Notes under the pieces: model-generated
Seen by the model: the letters and a program-made list of their open reading frames with translations, nothing else
Database searches by the model: none
Told to the model about the DNA's origin: nothing
Translations under genes and position numbers: made by a program
Assembly: GCF_000090795.2 (NCBI RefSeq)
Contig: NW_003546290.1
Span: forward strand, 34,097-98,096
Origin: Amphimedon queenslandica
Lineage: Eukaryota > Porifera > Demospongiae > Haplosclerida > Niphatidae
Length of the DNA stretch: 64,000 nucleotides
Reading direction: 5' to 3'
Shown: positions 21,000-30,426 of the stretch, in pieces
How positions within the stretch are numbered: position 1 is the stretch's first letter
How the letters are laid out: each line of letters begins with the position of its first letter

Positions 21000-21743
21000 T
21001 TAAATAAGTACTCATTAGCACTTACGCATTGTTCACAGCTATTATTTTATTATTGTAGACTGTTTAAACAAGTAGTATTGATTACATTATCATTGCATGC
21101 TCAATGTTACAGAAACATGGTCATTCTAGTTTTCTAACATAAAAGTTTATTTTCTTGCCTACATTAATGTACATGTAATGCATGACCTCCAGCACGAGCA
21201 TGTGATGAGCTCATGTAGATTATGACTGTCTTGTTATAGTGTAGAGTATTGTTCTCCTTTGAGTTGAAACATGTAGTAGGAAATTAACATCCATGTTGGC
21301 ACTCCTGACTGTTTAATTAGAGTTGCATGATAAGCTCATGCAGAGAGTGAAGCAATAGCAAAACAGGAAGAAAGATAGAGCAGTATATCTCCTACCTGTG
21401 GCAGAGTATGAATGCCAACCAGTGTAGCTCTTTTAGCAATATTTAGTAATGCATAATTACAGTCTGGCATTGTTATTTTTGTGTTTGACATGAATGCCAA
21501 TATAAATTTTGAGTATTAAAAGATGTTGATGGTGCATCATGTTTTTGGAGTTTCAATAATCATTACTTTTAAACTTCAACTAAGTACGTGTAGTAGATCT
21601 GCTAACTGGCAAACCTTAATATGGCTATAGAGAAATGGAGATGTACATGTACTGCTTTATTCTGGTCGCTCTCTTTGCAGGTGCTACTCTTCATTGTTTA
21701 TTGTAATATTCTTCTTCCTCTTCCTTTTCCTGCTATATCAATC
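21000..21743. other. Spacer upstream of the RHS gene
   Basis: Weak remnants of the tandem repeat at about 21190-21240; otherwise no frame or repeat of note. Confidence 0.4.
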
Positions 21744-21751
21744 TATATAAG
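21744..21751 (+). promoter_or_regulatory. TATA box candidate of the RHS gene
   Basis: tatataag at 21744-21751, about 105 bases before the ATG at 21854. A transcription start about 30 bases downstream would leave a 5' UTR of roughly 75 bases with no intron. Confidence 0.5.
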
Positions 21752-21853
21752 GCAGCTATATCTTCACTAGACATCAGCAACCTTGCCCATCTGGCTAGGT
21801 TGTAAACTCTTGTTATATATTTAAGAGTATTGGCCATTGGAAGAGCATATAAT

Positions 21854-24800
21854 ATGTTCTCCCAGGCTTACAACAATGCAAATTGCTTGCTTGGAAAGCC
21901 AGACCCTCAAACTGGGACCTTCTCAATGGTGCAAGATTTCGGCTCGCTTGATGCAAATTCAGGACTAGGTCCTAGCTATCAATTCTCAATAGGATTCAGC
22001 ACACTTGCTACACTCAATGGTGGGAACAGCACAGGGATGGGCTGTGGATTTGCTCTCAAATGTGGCAGCTACAGTGCCAGTTCAGGCACCATTACACTCA
22101 ATGGTGGAGATTCGTACAAAGTCCTTTTTGCAGGGTCTGGCAAATGGGTCCTTAGCCACAAAGCACAAGATATCACTGTCGAAGGAAATGGTGTGAATGA
22201 GGCTTACATTTATCATAAGAACGGCGATGTTGAGTACTTAAAGTCTGACTTTGACACAGGCAATACTGATATGTATCTCTCCCGCTATACAAAAGCTGAT
22301 GGTCGATACCTTGATTTCTTTTATATGTACCAGACTAGCTACTACCGTTTAGTTGAAGTTAGGGACAGTGACAATCAACTCGCTACCATTACTTATGATG
22401 ATAATAATAACATGACTAAAGTCACTGTCTATCCATCGTCCTCAACCGAAAAGCAGGAATACACTCTCAATTTCAATGCTGATGGTACACTGTGGGCCCT
22501 TGAGACACCTACAGGCACTATCAATATTGAATACAAACCAATCCAGGAGTACAAATCAGGCCTTTTCATGTACCCAATCTCTAAAATCACATACCCCACT
22601 GGTGCCATCGAAGAAGCAGAGTATGTTGATAATGCAATGGCATTGCCTCCAGATGCTCAAATCGGTTTTATGCCTGCGCTCTCGTACTACACAAAAACCC
22701 TTGCAAGCAATCAGCCAGCTATTACAACAAATTACACTTATGATCCTGACTTCAACTACTGGGGGAACAACTCTGGTATGAGCTGGACTGATAATTATGA
22801 CGGGCTCTTTAATTTAACATGGGCGTATCGTTACTCATCAACAGCTACCTGTGGATCCAAGAAGACCGTTACTACTTACAACAAGTTTCATCAGACCGTT
22901 GAAACCGTTGAGACTAATGGGAATGAGAATGTCACCAAGACAACCACTTATGGTTACTATTGCGATGAGGATGCTGTACTGGATGACCAGGAGACCCGGT
23001 ACGAGTTGCAAAAATCAAAGACATTGGTAGTCCAGGATGCAACGGGAAAAACAAAGACATTCACCCAAACAACAGATTACGATGAATATGCCAATCTTTG
23101 TTGTCAAGTGGAACCAAACGAAACCAGTACAGTCTATGAGTACTATGATGCAGGAGGGGAAGATGGTTGTCCAGCCAGTCCAAAAGGATTGGTAGGTTTT
23201 AAGAAATCTGAGACCATGAAACCCAATGATGGCACTGCGGGTAAAACAAAAACCTACAGATACAAGGTAATCACAGCAGTTGATGGTGACACTAGCAGAT
23301 GCATTGTAACCGATACAATGAGCTGCAATGGCAACACGTTTGCTGTTACTTACTATGATAGCAGCAACCCCAAGGCCCAATGTCAGCCAAAGAGTCAAAC
23401 CATCACTATTGGTGGGAAAGCATCAACAAAGCAATTTGAGTATACATTTGATGCAAATGGCTACACCATAAAGGAGACCATGACAGGATATGATGGCAAT
23501 TCCTACAGCAATTCCTCTACCTTATCACTATTCAGTGGTAAGACAATGCAAGAAGTAGATCGCACGGGCCTCATTACAAATTATACTTACGGTTCTGATG
23601 GGCGAGTATCCAAGATAGTTACCAGTGCCACGACTGATTATGAAAGCTATACTGAGTATGCCTACACGCAAAAACCCAATGGAAACATTGGGACACTCAT
23701 CACTCAAACAACCAGCACAGGTCAAGTCATGAATATTTATTATGATGGAGATGAGAAAGAGCTCAGCACTGAGAAGCAAGACAGCGGTGGCAATATAAGA
23801 AAGTCAAGCGATACATCATACGATGATCAAGGGCGAGTGGTCACAGAGACCAGTTACGATTACAGTATCAGTGAGCAAGAGATTGAGAGCACTTACACTA
23901 ATAGTGTTACCAAGGTGTACGGCGATTGGGGAGAAATGATTGAGGAACAGCACAATGGAGGAGCCACTGGAATAGATAGGTACACTTTTGATCCGGTTCA
24001 CTTGCAGAGGAAGCATGAGATTTTGACGTCTAGTAAAGGTACCTCAGTGTCTGGACCTGTACTAACAACCTATGATCTGTTTGGGAATGAGGCACAAATT
24101 GATGTACTAACCCTCTCTGGTGGTGTCTACTCTACAACTAAGAAGACATATGATGGCTTTGGTTTATTATCTTCTATAACAACACCAATGTCAGCCACTG
24201 CTTCTACTAAATATGATATTTATGAGCGTCCAATTGAAGCTACACATTTTGACGGTACAGTTATATCAATGGAATATCCTGACTTCACTATCAAGCGGCT
24301 GACGTCTTCAGTGAAGTTAGCCTCATCTGGTTATGTTTTGGGTCAACATGAATTTGATAGTTTACTCCGTTTGACCAGTCGCACTGTTGGTGATGTTAAG
24401 ACAAAGTTCAGTTATGAAGGTGCTTATTCTAAACCTTCCCAGTTGGTCAATGGGCTAGGACAAACTGTCCTGTTTGATTATATACCTGCACTGGGCCTGC
24501 AGACTGCCAAAGAAGCCACTTTTTCCAAAGAAGTTGCTATTGGAGACTTTAACGATCCCTCGAAGGTCTCGGAGAAGACATTCACCTATGCCAAACCATC
24601 CACTTCCGAGGGTTTTCTAGGTCGTCTTGTCTCTGCCTCTTCTCCTGGTAGTCAGCATGCTGTTAAATACACCAGCCAAGGATTTGTTAAATCCTCTACT
24701 CAAACAGTGGGGAGTCTCGGGAAAACCCTCACCAACTCTAAAATTACATTCAAAGGAAGGCCTCTCAGTTATTCATTTGATAATCGTTCTCTGGCTGTCT

Positions 24801-26695
24801 CGTATGATGAATTTGGCCGTATTGTTAGTGAAACAGATGGAGAATTTTCAGTCAATACAGGGTATGATGGTGTGAGTCGTGTAATAAGTGTAACAGTTAA
24901 GAAAAGTGGCTCTGTAGTCAGTAAGACTGTTATGACCTATGATGATTATTCTCGTGAAGCATCACGCACTATCACTTGTGGGGGTAAGACAATTGTGATA
25001 AATCAGGAATATGACTTGGAAAACAAAGTAACAAAGAGGACAACTACAATTGATTCTTCTTCTACCCTCACTGAAGATTTCACATATGATGTGAAAAAGA
25101 GGCTAAGCACATACACAGCCACCACTTCAGTCAGTGCATTGCTACCACGTAATGAATATGGTAAGGCATTCAATTCACAGTCTTTTACATATGATGAGCT
25201 GAATAATATCAAGACTCTTATCACAAAGTTTCCAAATAAAGATTCAGACACTGCCACTTACACGTATGATTCATCTAAGAGATTTCAATTGAAGCAAGTA
25301 AGTCACTCACTTATCAAAGGGAGCAATGCTTACCCAGGTAAAGTTGCCTTCACTTATGATGCTGCTGGTAATGTCCTTACAGTTGGTGACACCAGTTTGA
25401 CTTATACTATTTCTGGTCGGATAAGCTCCAAAGGTAGCACCTCTTATACTTATGATGCTTTTGATAGGCTCATTCAGAGTGGTGACACTGCTCGGTACTA
25501 CTATGGCCTTAAAGTCATTCAAGAAGTCACAGGTTCTGCTGTTAATGATTTCATACTTCATGGCAAAACTGTTGTTGCCCAAGTTTCAGATGGAAAGGCA
25601 AAAATATTTGGTCTCAATTCCCAGTCTTCTATTGTTTCAGTGACTGAAGGCTCAACAACAGCTGCTACTACATACGGCCCATTTGGTACTGGGGATAATG
25701 GAGTACGTGTTGGTTTTAATGGGGAATTTAAAGATGTTTTTGATCCTAACTTTTATCCACTGGGTAATGGGACACGTAGTTTTATGCCAAGTTTTGGCAG
25801 GTTTTCTTCATCTGATACATTATATATGAGCACCAGTGAGATCAATCCTTATGCTTATTGTAATGCTGATCCTGTGAATGCTTTAGATCCTAGTGGCCAC
25901 AGTTTAGGATGGAATATATTTGGGATGATTGCTGGTATAGCTGGTCTGGCTGGAGCAATTTTTACAGGGGGGTCATCACTTGTTGTAGCTGCTGGAATTA
26001 TTGGTGGCATTTCTGCTATTGGTTCTGCTGCATTGGGTTTTGCAGCAGATGCTGAGGCTGCTAAAGGTAATGATGACTTATCTGCTACTCTTGGTAATAT
26101 TTCACTTGGCCTTGGCTTATTTGGAGCTATATTATCCTTTGGTGCTACAGCAGGGTCTGTTGGTAAAGTTGCAAAAGTACGGTCTATGTTCAAAGGAAGA
26201 AAAGGTAAATCATTTATGAAGTTTATGGATGACAATGATGCCATCAGTTTTAAGACCAATCACTCTATCAATTTTCGTTCAAAGTCTGGGACAGGTGGTT
26301 TCACTGGCTATAAGGAGGTCAAAGTGAGCCCTGATGGTATATTCAGGGGCAAAGAAATCCCGGAATCCAAACTAAGGGCAGGTGGAAAGGTCAGGACAAC
26401 CCAAGCCCCAATTGTTAAGGCAGACCTTTTCACATCCTCAGGTAATCTGAGGTCTCTTCCAAGCACTTTAAAACAAACTGGATCTCATATGGACATAATT
26501 GATTTCACTTGGCAAAATGTCCCTGGCACAATTAGCAGTTTAGTCTCTGCTTTTAGTCCAAGTAGTTCTACTGAAGAACCTACTCCAAGCAGTGATATGT
26601 CTGTTGAAGAGGCCCTCATTTCTGCTTATGGTATTCCAACCAACTCTAAATCATTTTATGATGATAGCAGTGATGAGGAGGAGGACAAAGATTGA
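21854..26695 (+). CDS. RHS/YD-repeat protein of bacterial type, intronless
   Basis: 1613 residues from the first ATG at 21854. An in-frame TTG at 21830 is not a eukaryotic start, and an upstream splice join is not excluded. The N-terminus has the bacterial RHS hallmark PQTGTFSMVQDFGSL then GLGPSYQFSIGFS and GDSYKVLF. Residues about 150-1280 are YD repeats (YDANG/YDDxxR-type, for example FTYDAAGNVLTVGDTSLTYT). Residues 1287-1349 are the RHS-associated core (GFNGEFKDVFDP, SFGRFSSSDTLY, NPYAY, ALDPSGH). After DPSGH comes a glycine-rich hydrophobic stretch (about 1350-1430), then a polar tail ending in acidic residues. In bacteria this tail is the variable effector part; I see no known effector motif here. 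No EGF repeats or teneurin-type membrane anchor are present, so it is not teneurin. No signal peptide is visible. AATAAA signals follow from 26703. Animal-type promoter and poly(A) with a bacterial architecture indicate horizontal transfer and domestication. Confidence 0.88.
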   Translation: MFSQAYNNANCLLGKPDPQTGTFSMVQDFGSLDANSGLGPSYQFSIGFSTLATLNGGNSTGMGCGFALKCGSYSASSGTITLNGGDSYKVLFAGSGKWVLSHKAQDITVEGNGVNEAYIYHKNGDVEYLKSDFDTGNTDMYLSRYTKADGRYLDFFYMYQTSYYRLVEVRDSDNQLATITYDDNNNMTKVTVYPSSSTEKQEYTLNFNADGTLWALETPTGTINIEYKPIQEYKSGLFMYPISKITYPTGAIEEAEYVDNAMALPPDAQIGFMPALSYYTKTLASNQPAITTNYTYDPDFNYWGNNSGMSWTDNYDGLFNLTWAYRYSSTATCGSKKTVTTYNKFHQTVETVETNGNENVTKTTTYGYYCDEDAVLDDQETRYELQKSKTLVVQDATGKTKTFTQTTDYDEYANLCCQVEPNETSTVYEYYDAGGEDGCPASPKGLVGFKKSETMKPNDGTAGKTKTYRYKVITAVDGDTSRCIVTDTMSCNGNTFAVTYYDSSNPKAQCQPKSQTITIGGKASTKQFEYTFDANGYTIKETMTGYDGNSYSNSSTLSLFSGKTMQEVDRTGLITNYTYGSDGRVSKIVTSATTDYESYTEYAYTQKPNGNIGTLITQTTSTGQVMNIYYDGDEKELSTEKQDSGGNIRKSSDTSYDDQGRVVTETSYDYSISEQEIESTYTNSVTKVYGDWGEMIEEQHNGGATGIDRYTFDPVHLQRKHEILTSSKGTSVSGPVLTTYDLFGNEAQIDVLTLSGGVYSTTKKTYDGFGLLSSITTPMSATASTKYDIYERPIEATHFDGTVISMEYPDFTIKRLTSSVKLASSGYVLGQHEFDSLLRLTSRTVGDVKTKFSYEGAYSKPSQLVNGLGQTVLFDYIPALGLQTAKEATFSKEVAIGDFNDPSKVSEKTFTYAKPSTSEGFLGRLVSASSPGSQHAVKYTSQGFVKSSTQTVGSLGKTLTNSKITFKGRPLSYSFDNRSLAVSYDEFGRIVSETDGEFSVNTGYDGVSRVISVTVKKSGSVVSKTVMTYDDYSREASRTITCGGKTIVINQEYDLENKVTKRTTTIDSSSTLTEDFTYDVKKRLSTYTATTSVSALLPRNEYGKAFNSQSFTYDELNNIKTLITKFPNKDSDTATYTYDSSKRFQLKQVSHSLIKGSNAYPGKVAFTYDAAGNVLTVGDTSLTYTISGRISSKGSTSYTYDAFDRLIQSGDTARYYYGLKVIQEVTGSAVNDFILHGKTVVAQVSDGKAKIFGLNSQSSIVSVTEGSTTAATTYGPFGTGDNGVRVGFNGEFKDVFDPNFYPLGNGTRSFMPSFGRFSSSDTLYMSTSEINPYAYCNADPVNALDPSGHSLGWNIFGMIAGIAGLAGAIFTGGSSLVVAAGIIGGISAIGSAALGFAADAEAAKGNDDLSATLGNISLGLGLFGAILSFGATAGSVGKVAKVRSMFKGRKGKSFMKFMDDNDAISFKTNHSINFRSKSGTGGFTGYKEVKVSPDGIFRGKEIPESKLRAGGKVRTTQAPIVKADLFTSSGNLRSLPSTLKQTGSHMDIIDFTWQNVPGTISSLVSAFSPSSSTEEPTPSSDMSVEEALISAYGIPTNSKSFYDDSSDEEEDKD

Positions 26696-26702
26696 ACTAT
26701 AT

Positions 26703-26713
26703 AATAAATAAAA
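26703..26713 (+). terminator. Polyadenylation signals of the RHS gene
   Basis: Overlapping AATAAA hexamers eight bases after the stop codon. Confidence 0.6.
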
Positions 26714-27110
26714 TCATTATAATAAAATTAGAATCAAATCCAAGTATTTTTGTTAGTTAGATAGTTTTATTTACTTTGGATTTGTTTAGTTATAATATAG
26801 GAGTTTCAAAGTATTAGGCCTTTATTTTTTTGATATTATACTTTGAAATGATTTTTGGTTGATTCATTGGTTAAATAAAAATAAACTCTTTCATTTACTT
26901 CATGATACTATTACATTGCAGCCAGCAGATTTCTCTCAACCATAATTAATTAGTATGCTGAGTCTTGAAGTGCAGTATGATGGTTGGACTACAGTAGCAC
27001 TCACAACTTCTGTTACATGTACTTAAAAATTGTCGCTATTTTATTGAAATTTATAATAAATTAATTACAATAAAACAGCACAATATGACAGTATAGATTA
27101 ATAGTGTATT
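26714..27110. other. AT-rich spacer between convergent genes
   Basis: Only T-rich and A-rich tracts; it separates the 3' end of the RHS gene from the 3' end of a minus-strand gene. Confidence 0.45.
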
Positions 27111-27307
27111 TTATGTTGCGTGAGATGTGTCAGTTGTCATAATAATCTGTCCATGCTCAGCTCCTAACTTCAAAATTTCATGACTAACTTGAGACAGACT
27201 AACCAGTGGCCTATACAATGCACTGTTTCGAGTGACATGAACATATAGGCTACAATATTACCTTAATTTCCCTTCTTCTAGTTTAGCGACAGCACCAGCT
27301 AGAATCC
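27111..27307 (-). CDS. Two terminal exons of an unrecognised gene with a 39-base intron
   Basis: Exon 27262-27307 (46 bp) reads ILAGAVAKLEEGKL. After an intron of 39 bases (gtaata ... cgaaacag, 27223-27261) the frame goes on S-ALYRPLVSLSQVSHEIL, KLGAEHGQIIMTTDTSHAT and stops at 27111. The junction restores a serine codon, and reading straight through would hit TAA inside the intron, so splicing is needed. The upstream exon should end in phase 1; I could not place it with confidence. The sequence looks like a compact cytosolic domain with an amphipathic helix, but I do not recognise the family. Confidence 0.5.
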
Positions 27308-27709
27308 CTATTCATTGGAGATTTGAGTCAAAGGAGTTAATATTTAGTAAATTGTAAAACAATGATTCATGCTTTAGCTACTACTAGTTTACTAATATTA
27401 TTATTACGTAACATGGAGCTAGGAGGATACGTATTAGAGAGACTCCAGACTGGTTCAAACATAAAGTGAATACTACATCCTTAATAAACTTTATCTTGAG
27501 CATCAAGCTACAAAGAACAATGATACAATGACACTATAAAAGTACCTTAGACATACTATCTTGTCATAGATGAGTTATTAATACGTGTACATTATTCTAC
27601 TATTATAGAACTTAGCAAAAGCACTGCCCTTTTAGCTCACAGTACTCTATTACACATACTTGTGATTCAGGGAATGATGTAATCCATTTGGCTTTGAGCA
27701 TGTTTATTT

Positions 27710-27831
27710 TTAGCCACTTCCTGGGGAGGTCGTGGGTGGAAGTAGATTTGGTCTTGCATTCATTTTGCACAAGTGTCTCAGTTGATCTTTAACTAACTGT
27801 GACATCAAGCCATAATCAACCAATGAATAGC
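27710..27831 (-). CDS. Candidate terminal exon, unrecognised
   Basis: After an acceptor (cttcatccag, AG at 27832-27833) the frame reads YSLVDYGLMSQLVKDQLRHL, CKMNARPNLLPPTTSPGSG and stops at 27710. The stop codon suggests a gene end separate from the exons at 27111-27307, unless a weak gtggct donor near 27717 is used. No family recognised. Confidence 0.35.
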
Positions 27832-27900
27832 CTGGATGAAGTAGAAGAGAGAGAAGAGAAAAGAATGAGGCAGAAAATGGAAGGAGAGAAGAACTAACAT

Positions 27901-28262
27901 TTATCATTTATGTATTAATTATTTATTGAGCAGCTTATAAAAGATTTTAATCTATAAGATTTAATACCATCAAGAGTGATACCATATAAGTGGTTTTTTC
28001 GAAGGTTGCAAATTTCACGAATTTTGCGGATTCCTTCCTGATTCGCGAAAATAAAATCCACAAAAATCTATTTAATACAGTACCCACATGGCACATGTGG
28101 TAGAATTTGCAAAATTAAAATCTGCAAATTTGAATTTCAGTAGATTTTGCAAAATATAATTGCCTCAAAAAACCACTTATATGGTACCAAGATGATGGTA
28201 CTTATGTCTTACTGTAAATGTGCAGTAGTGCACGTATCTAAATCTAGTATTAGACAATAAAA
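27901..28262. repeat. Segment paralogous to 10926-11056, with insertion
   Basis: Both flanks match the copy at 10926-11056; they are parted by a TIR element at 27967-28198. Flank ends: taagatttaata on the left, cttatgtcttactgtaaatg on the right. Confidence 0.75.
27967..28198. mobile_element. MITE-like element with TA target duplication, seen against an empty site
   Basis: Ends ccatcaagagtgataccata and tatggtaccaagatgatgg, with a stronger inner repeat ccatataagtggttttttcg / aaaaaaccacttatatgg. TA occurs on both sides here and once in the paralogous empty site at 10926-11056, which shows a Tc1/mariner-type insertion. Confidence 0.85.
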
Positions 28263-29252
28263 TAGCTATAACTTAATATTTATATAGATTTTTGTTTTTT
28301 GTGGGTTAGTGCTACAACTGGCATGATTTAGATAGTTGGCAATTGGCATGCTCTTCTATGCTCATGGCTACTACACTGGCAGTAAATCCACCTTAACATT
28401 TCTATAAACAAGCAGAGTAACATTATCATCAAATATTCCTCTGCCATTGCACAGGAATATTTTAAACTGGTGTCTATTAGTGATGTTCTTAGTAAATGAG
28501 TAACTGAAGATGAAACAGATGGAGTGAATAAAATAAATAACAACAGACAACATGAAATAATTATTGTAGAAAACATCCAAACAGTATAATACAAAATAGT
28601 TATTATTACTACTCGCACTATTCATAACCTGTCTCAACTGAAAGTGAAACTAGCAGTAAAGTTGAGAAAAACTTTCTATTTTACAAAACATTAGATATAG
28701 TTCATGCATACAAAAATTTAGTAGTTATGATGACTTTAAAAATATTGAGCAACAAGTACTAATGCATAAACCTTATAGTTACAATAAGTGTAATGTATAT
28801 TTATAAAGCTCAAGTAATTACTTCTGGATACCTATCACAACAAATTTTAACATTAAATGAAAAAAAATCATTATCACAATTATGGTGCTATAAGATTTAT
28901 AACAGAAATTGAAACAAGTAAATAAAGCTGAGACAAATTTTTAATATACCATTAAAAACATTTTAACATGCTATATAGGCGAGATAAAGGTGGGAATTAT
29001 ACTGGATTTTAGTAACTATTGTGATGTCAGTTATAGCTATTAGTTATATCATATCTAATAAAATGAAACCGGCCCGGTATATCATGTACCGTTATTATCA
29101 TGAGCAGTTTGTGCAATTATTAGTAATGAGATATCAATTTTTATTACAACTGGTAATATCTAGAAGGTACCACTACTAAACCAGACAAAGTTATGTGTAC
29201 AATATTAGTAGTTATTGTGATATCAAAATGAGATAATGTACCAGTTAGACAA
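28263..29252. other. Spacer
   Basis: Two overlapping minus-strand open stretches at 28328-28637 are hydrophobic and AT-driven, with no ATG context or splice support; I do not call a gene. Confidence 0.4.
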
Positions 29253-29445
29253 TACCGTATAGCGCTTTAATTTGGCGGAGTTTTATTTTGGCGATTGGCA
29301 GTTTGCAAGCAGAATCACCAATATTGAAACTGCCAATCATTAATGCACATGCCCAGTAATGCACGTGTACACAAAAAATCACCAAATTACAAACTGCCCA
29401 TTACAATTTTACAGCAAAATTGCCAAAATAAAGTGCTATATGGTA
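29253..29445. mobile_element. MITE-like TIR element (about 193 bp)
   Basis: Left taccgtatagcgctttaatt, right aataaagtgctatatggta. Inner repeats attggcagttt / aaactgcc occur in both halves. The outer taccgtatagcg resembles the 20397 element; the core differs. Confidence 0.75.
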
Positions 29446-30220
29446 TCCATATTGCCCACCCTTTAGGCCAGACTGCTGTTAAGTGAGAAAAACTGTACCT
29501 CTAACTACAATGACAAGATCGAGTAATAAAAAATGTAACTAGTAGCAAGTGTAGAACTAGATAACCAGAGAGCAAAGATCATTTGATGGTGACCTTATAG
29601 CAAAGGTCAATGGGAAGCAACCATGAGCAGCATTGGCCAATCATTCCAACTGAGGTATAAACCCAGCACTAGGCTATGGCTATGGTTAGCTGGGTTACAA
29701 CATGTACATGTACATGTATCTATGAAAACACACACGCTCACAGAATGACTACTGTAACCTTGCCTATACATTTACACATAATAATGCTAACCTTCACCAA
29801 TACAGTACATGTATATCTGGTTTGTTTTAAATCAGCCAAACTATTATACTTTTAGTTTTCAGCTCCTAAACAAAAAACATACAAAAAACAATGGGCATAT
29901 CCTTCAAAAAAAACTGAAATAATGTAGTTGTATTTTTCACAAATAATAAAATTTTGGCCCTAAAACAGAAACAATAAAAGGATTTCATCATTCCAGTAAA
30001 TGTGTCAATGTTACACAGGAATCAATGGAATAGTGCCAATGGCATACATGTACATGTACAATGTAGCTAATAGACTACCCCAAGCGGCCAAAGATTATAT
30101 GCTAGTGAGTCTATTGAATGCGACAAGATAAAAAGGAGGCTTATTGGAGTTGTGTTCTGTGAGACAGCAGTCTCAGAATCCATTTAATTGAACTTGACAA
30201 AGACAACAGGCCAATTTATT

Positions 30221-30426
30221 TACCTTAAGGAGACAATTGTTAGCGGGTATTTAATTTAGCGATTTTAAAAAAATCACTAACCTAAGTCAGCGCTAACTTT
30301 AATTTCTGATTAAATTATTAATAGTAATATTAAAATGACCAAAACGCTAAATTAAATACCAGCCAAATGTCAGTATAGTGAAAATCACTAAAATAAGTAC
30401 ATGCTAATTATTGTCTCCTTAAGGTA
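30221..30426. mobile_element. CCTTAAGG-type TIR element, short form (206 bp)
   Basis: Ends taccttaaggagacaattgt and attgtctccttaaggta. Both arms match the 575-bp copy at 13441-14015; the middle of the long form is missing. Confidence 0.85.

Noticed and set aside
21830-21853. Eight extra N-terminal residues for the RHS protein
   Set aside because: The first codon would be TTG; the first ATG is at 21854.
21854-26695. Teneurin
   Set aside because: No EGF repeats, no membrane segment before the repeats, no teneurin C-terminal domains; the N-terminus is of bacterial RHS type.
28328-28637. Two overlapping hydrophobic frames on the minus strand
   Set aside because: AT-driven, no splice or start context, no family resemblance.
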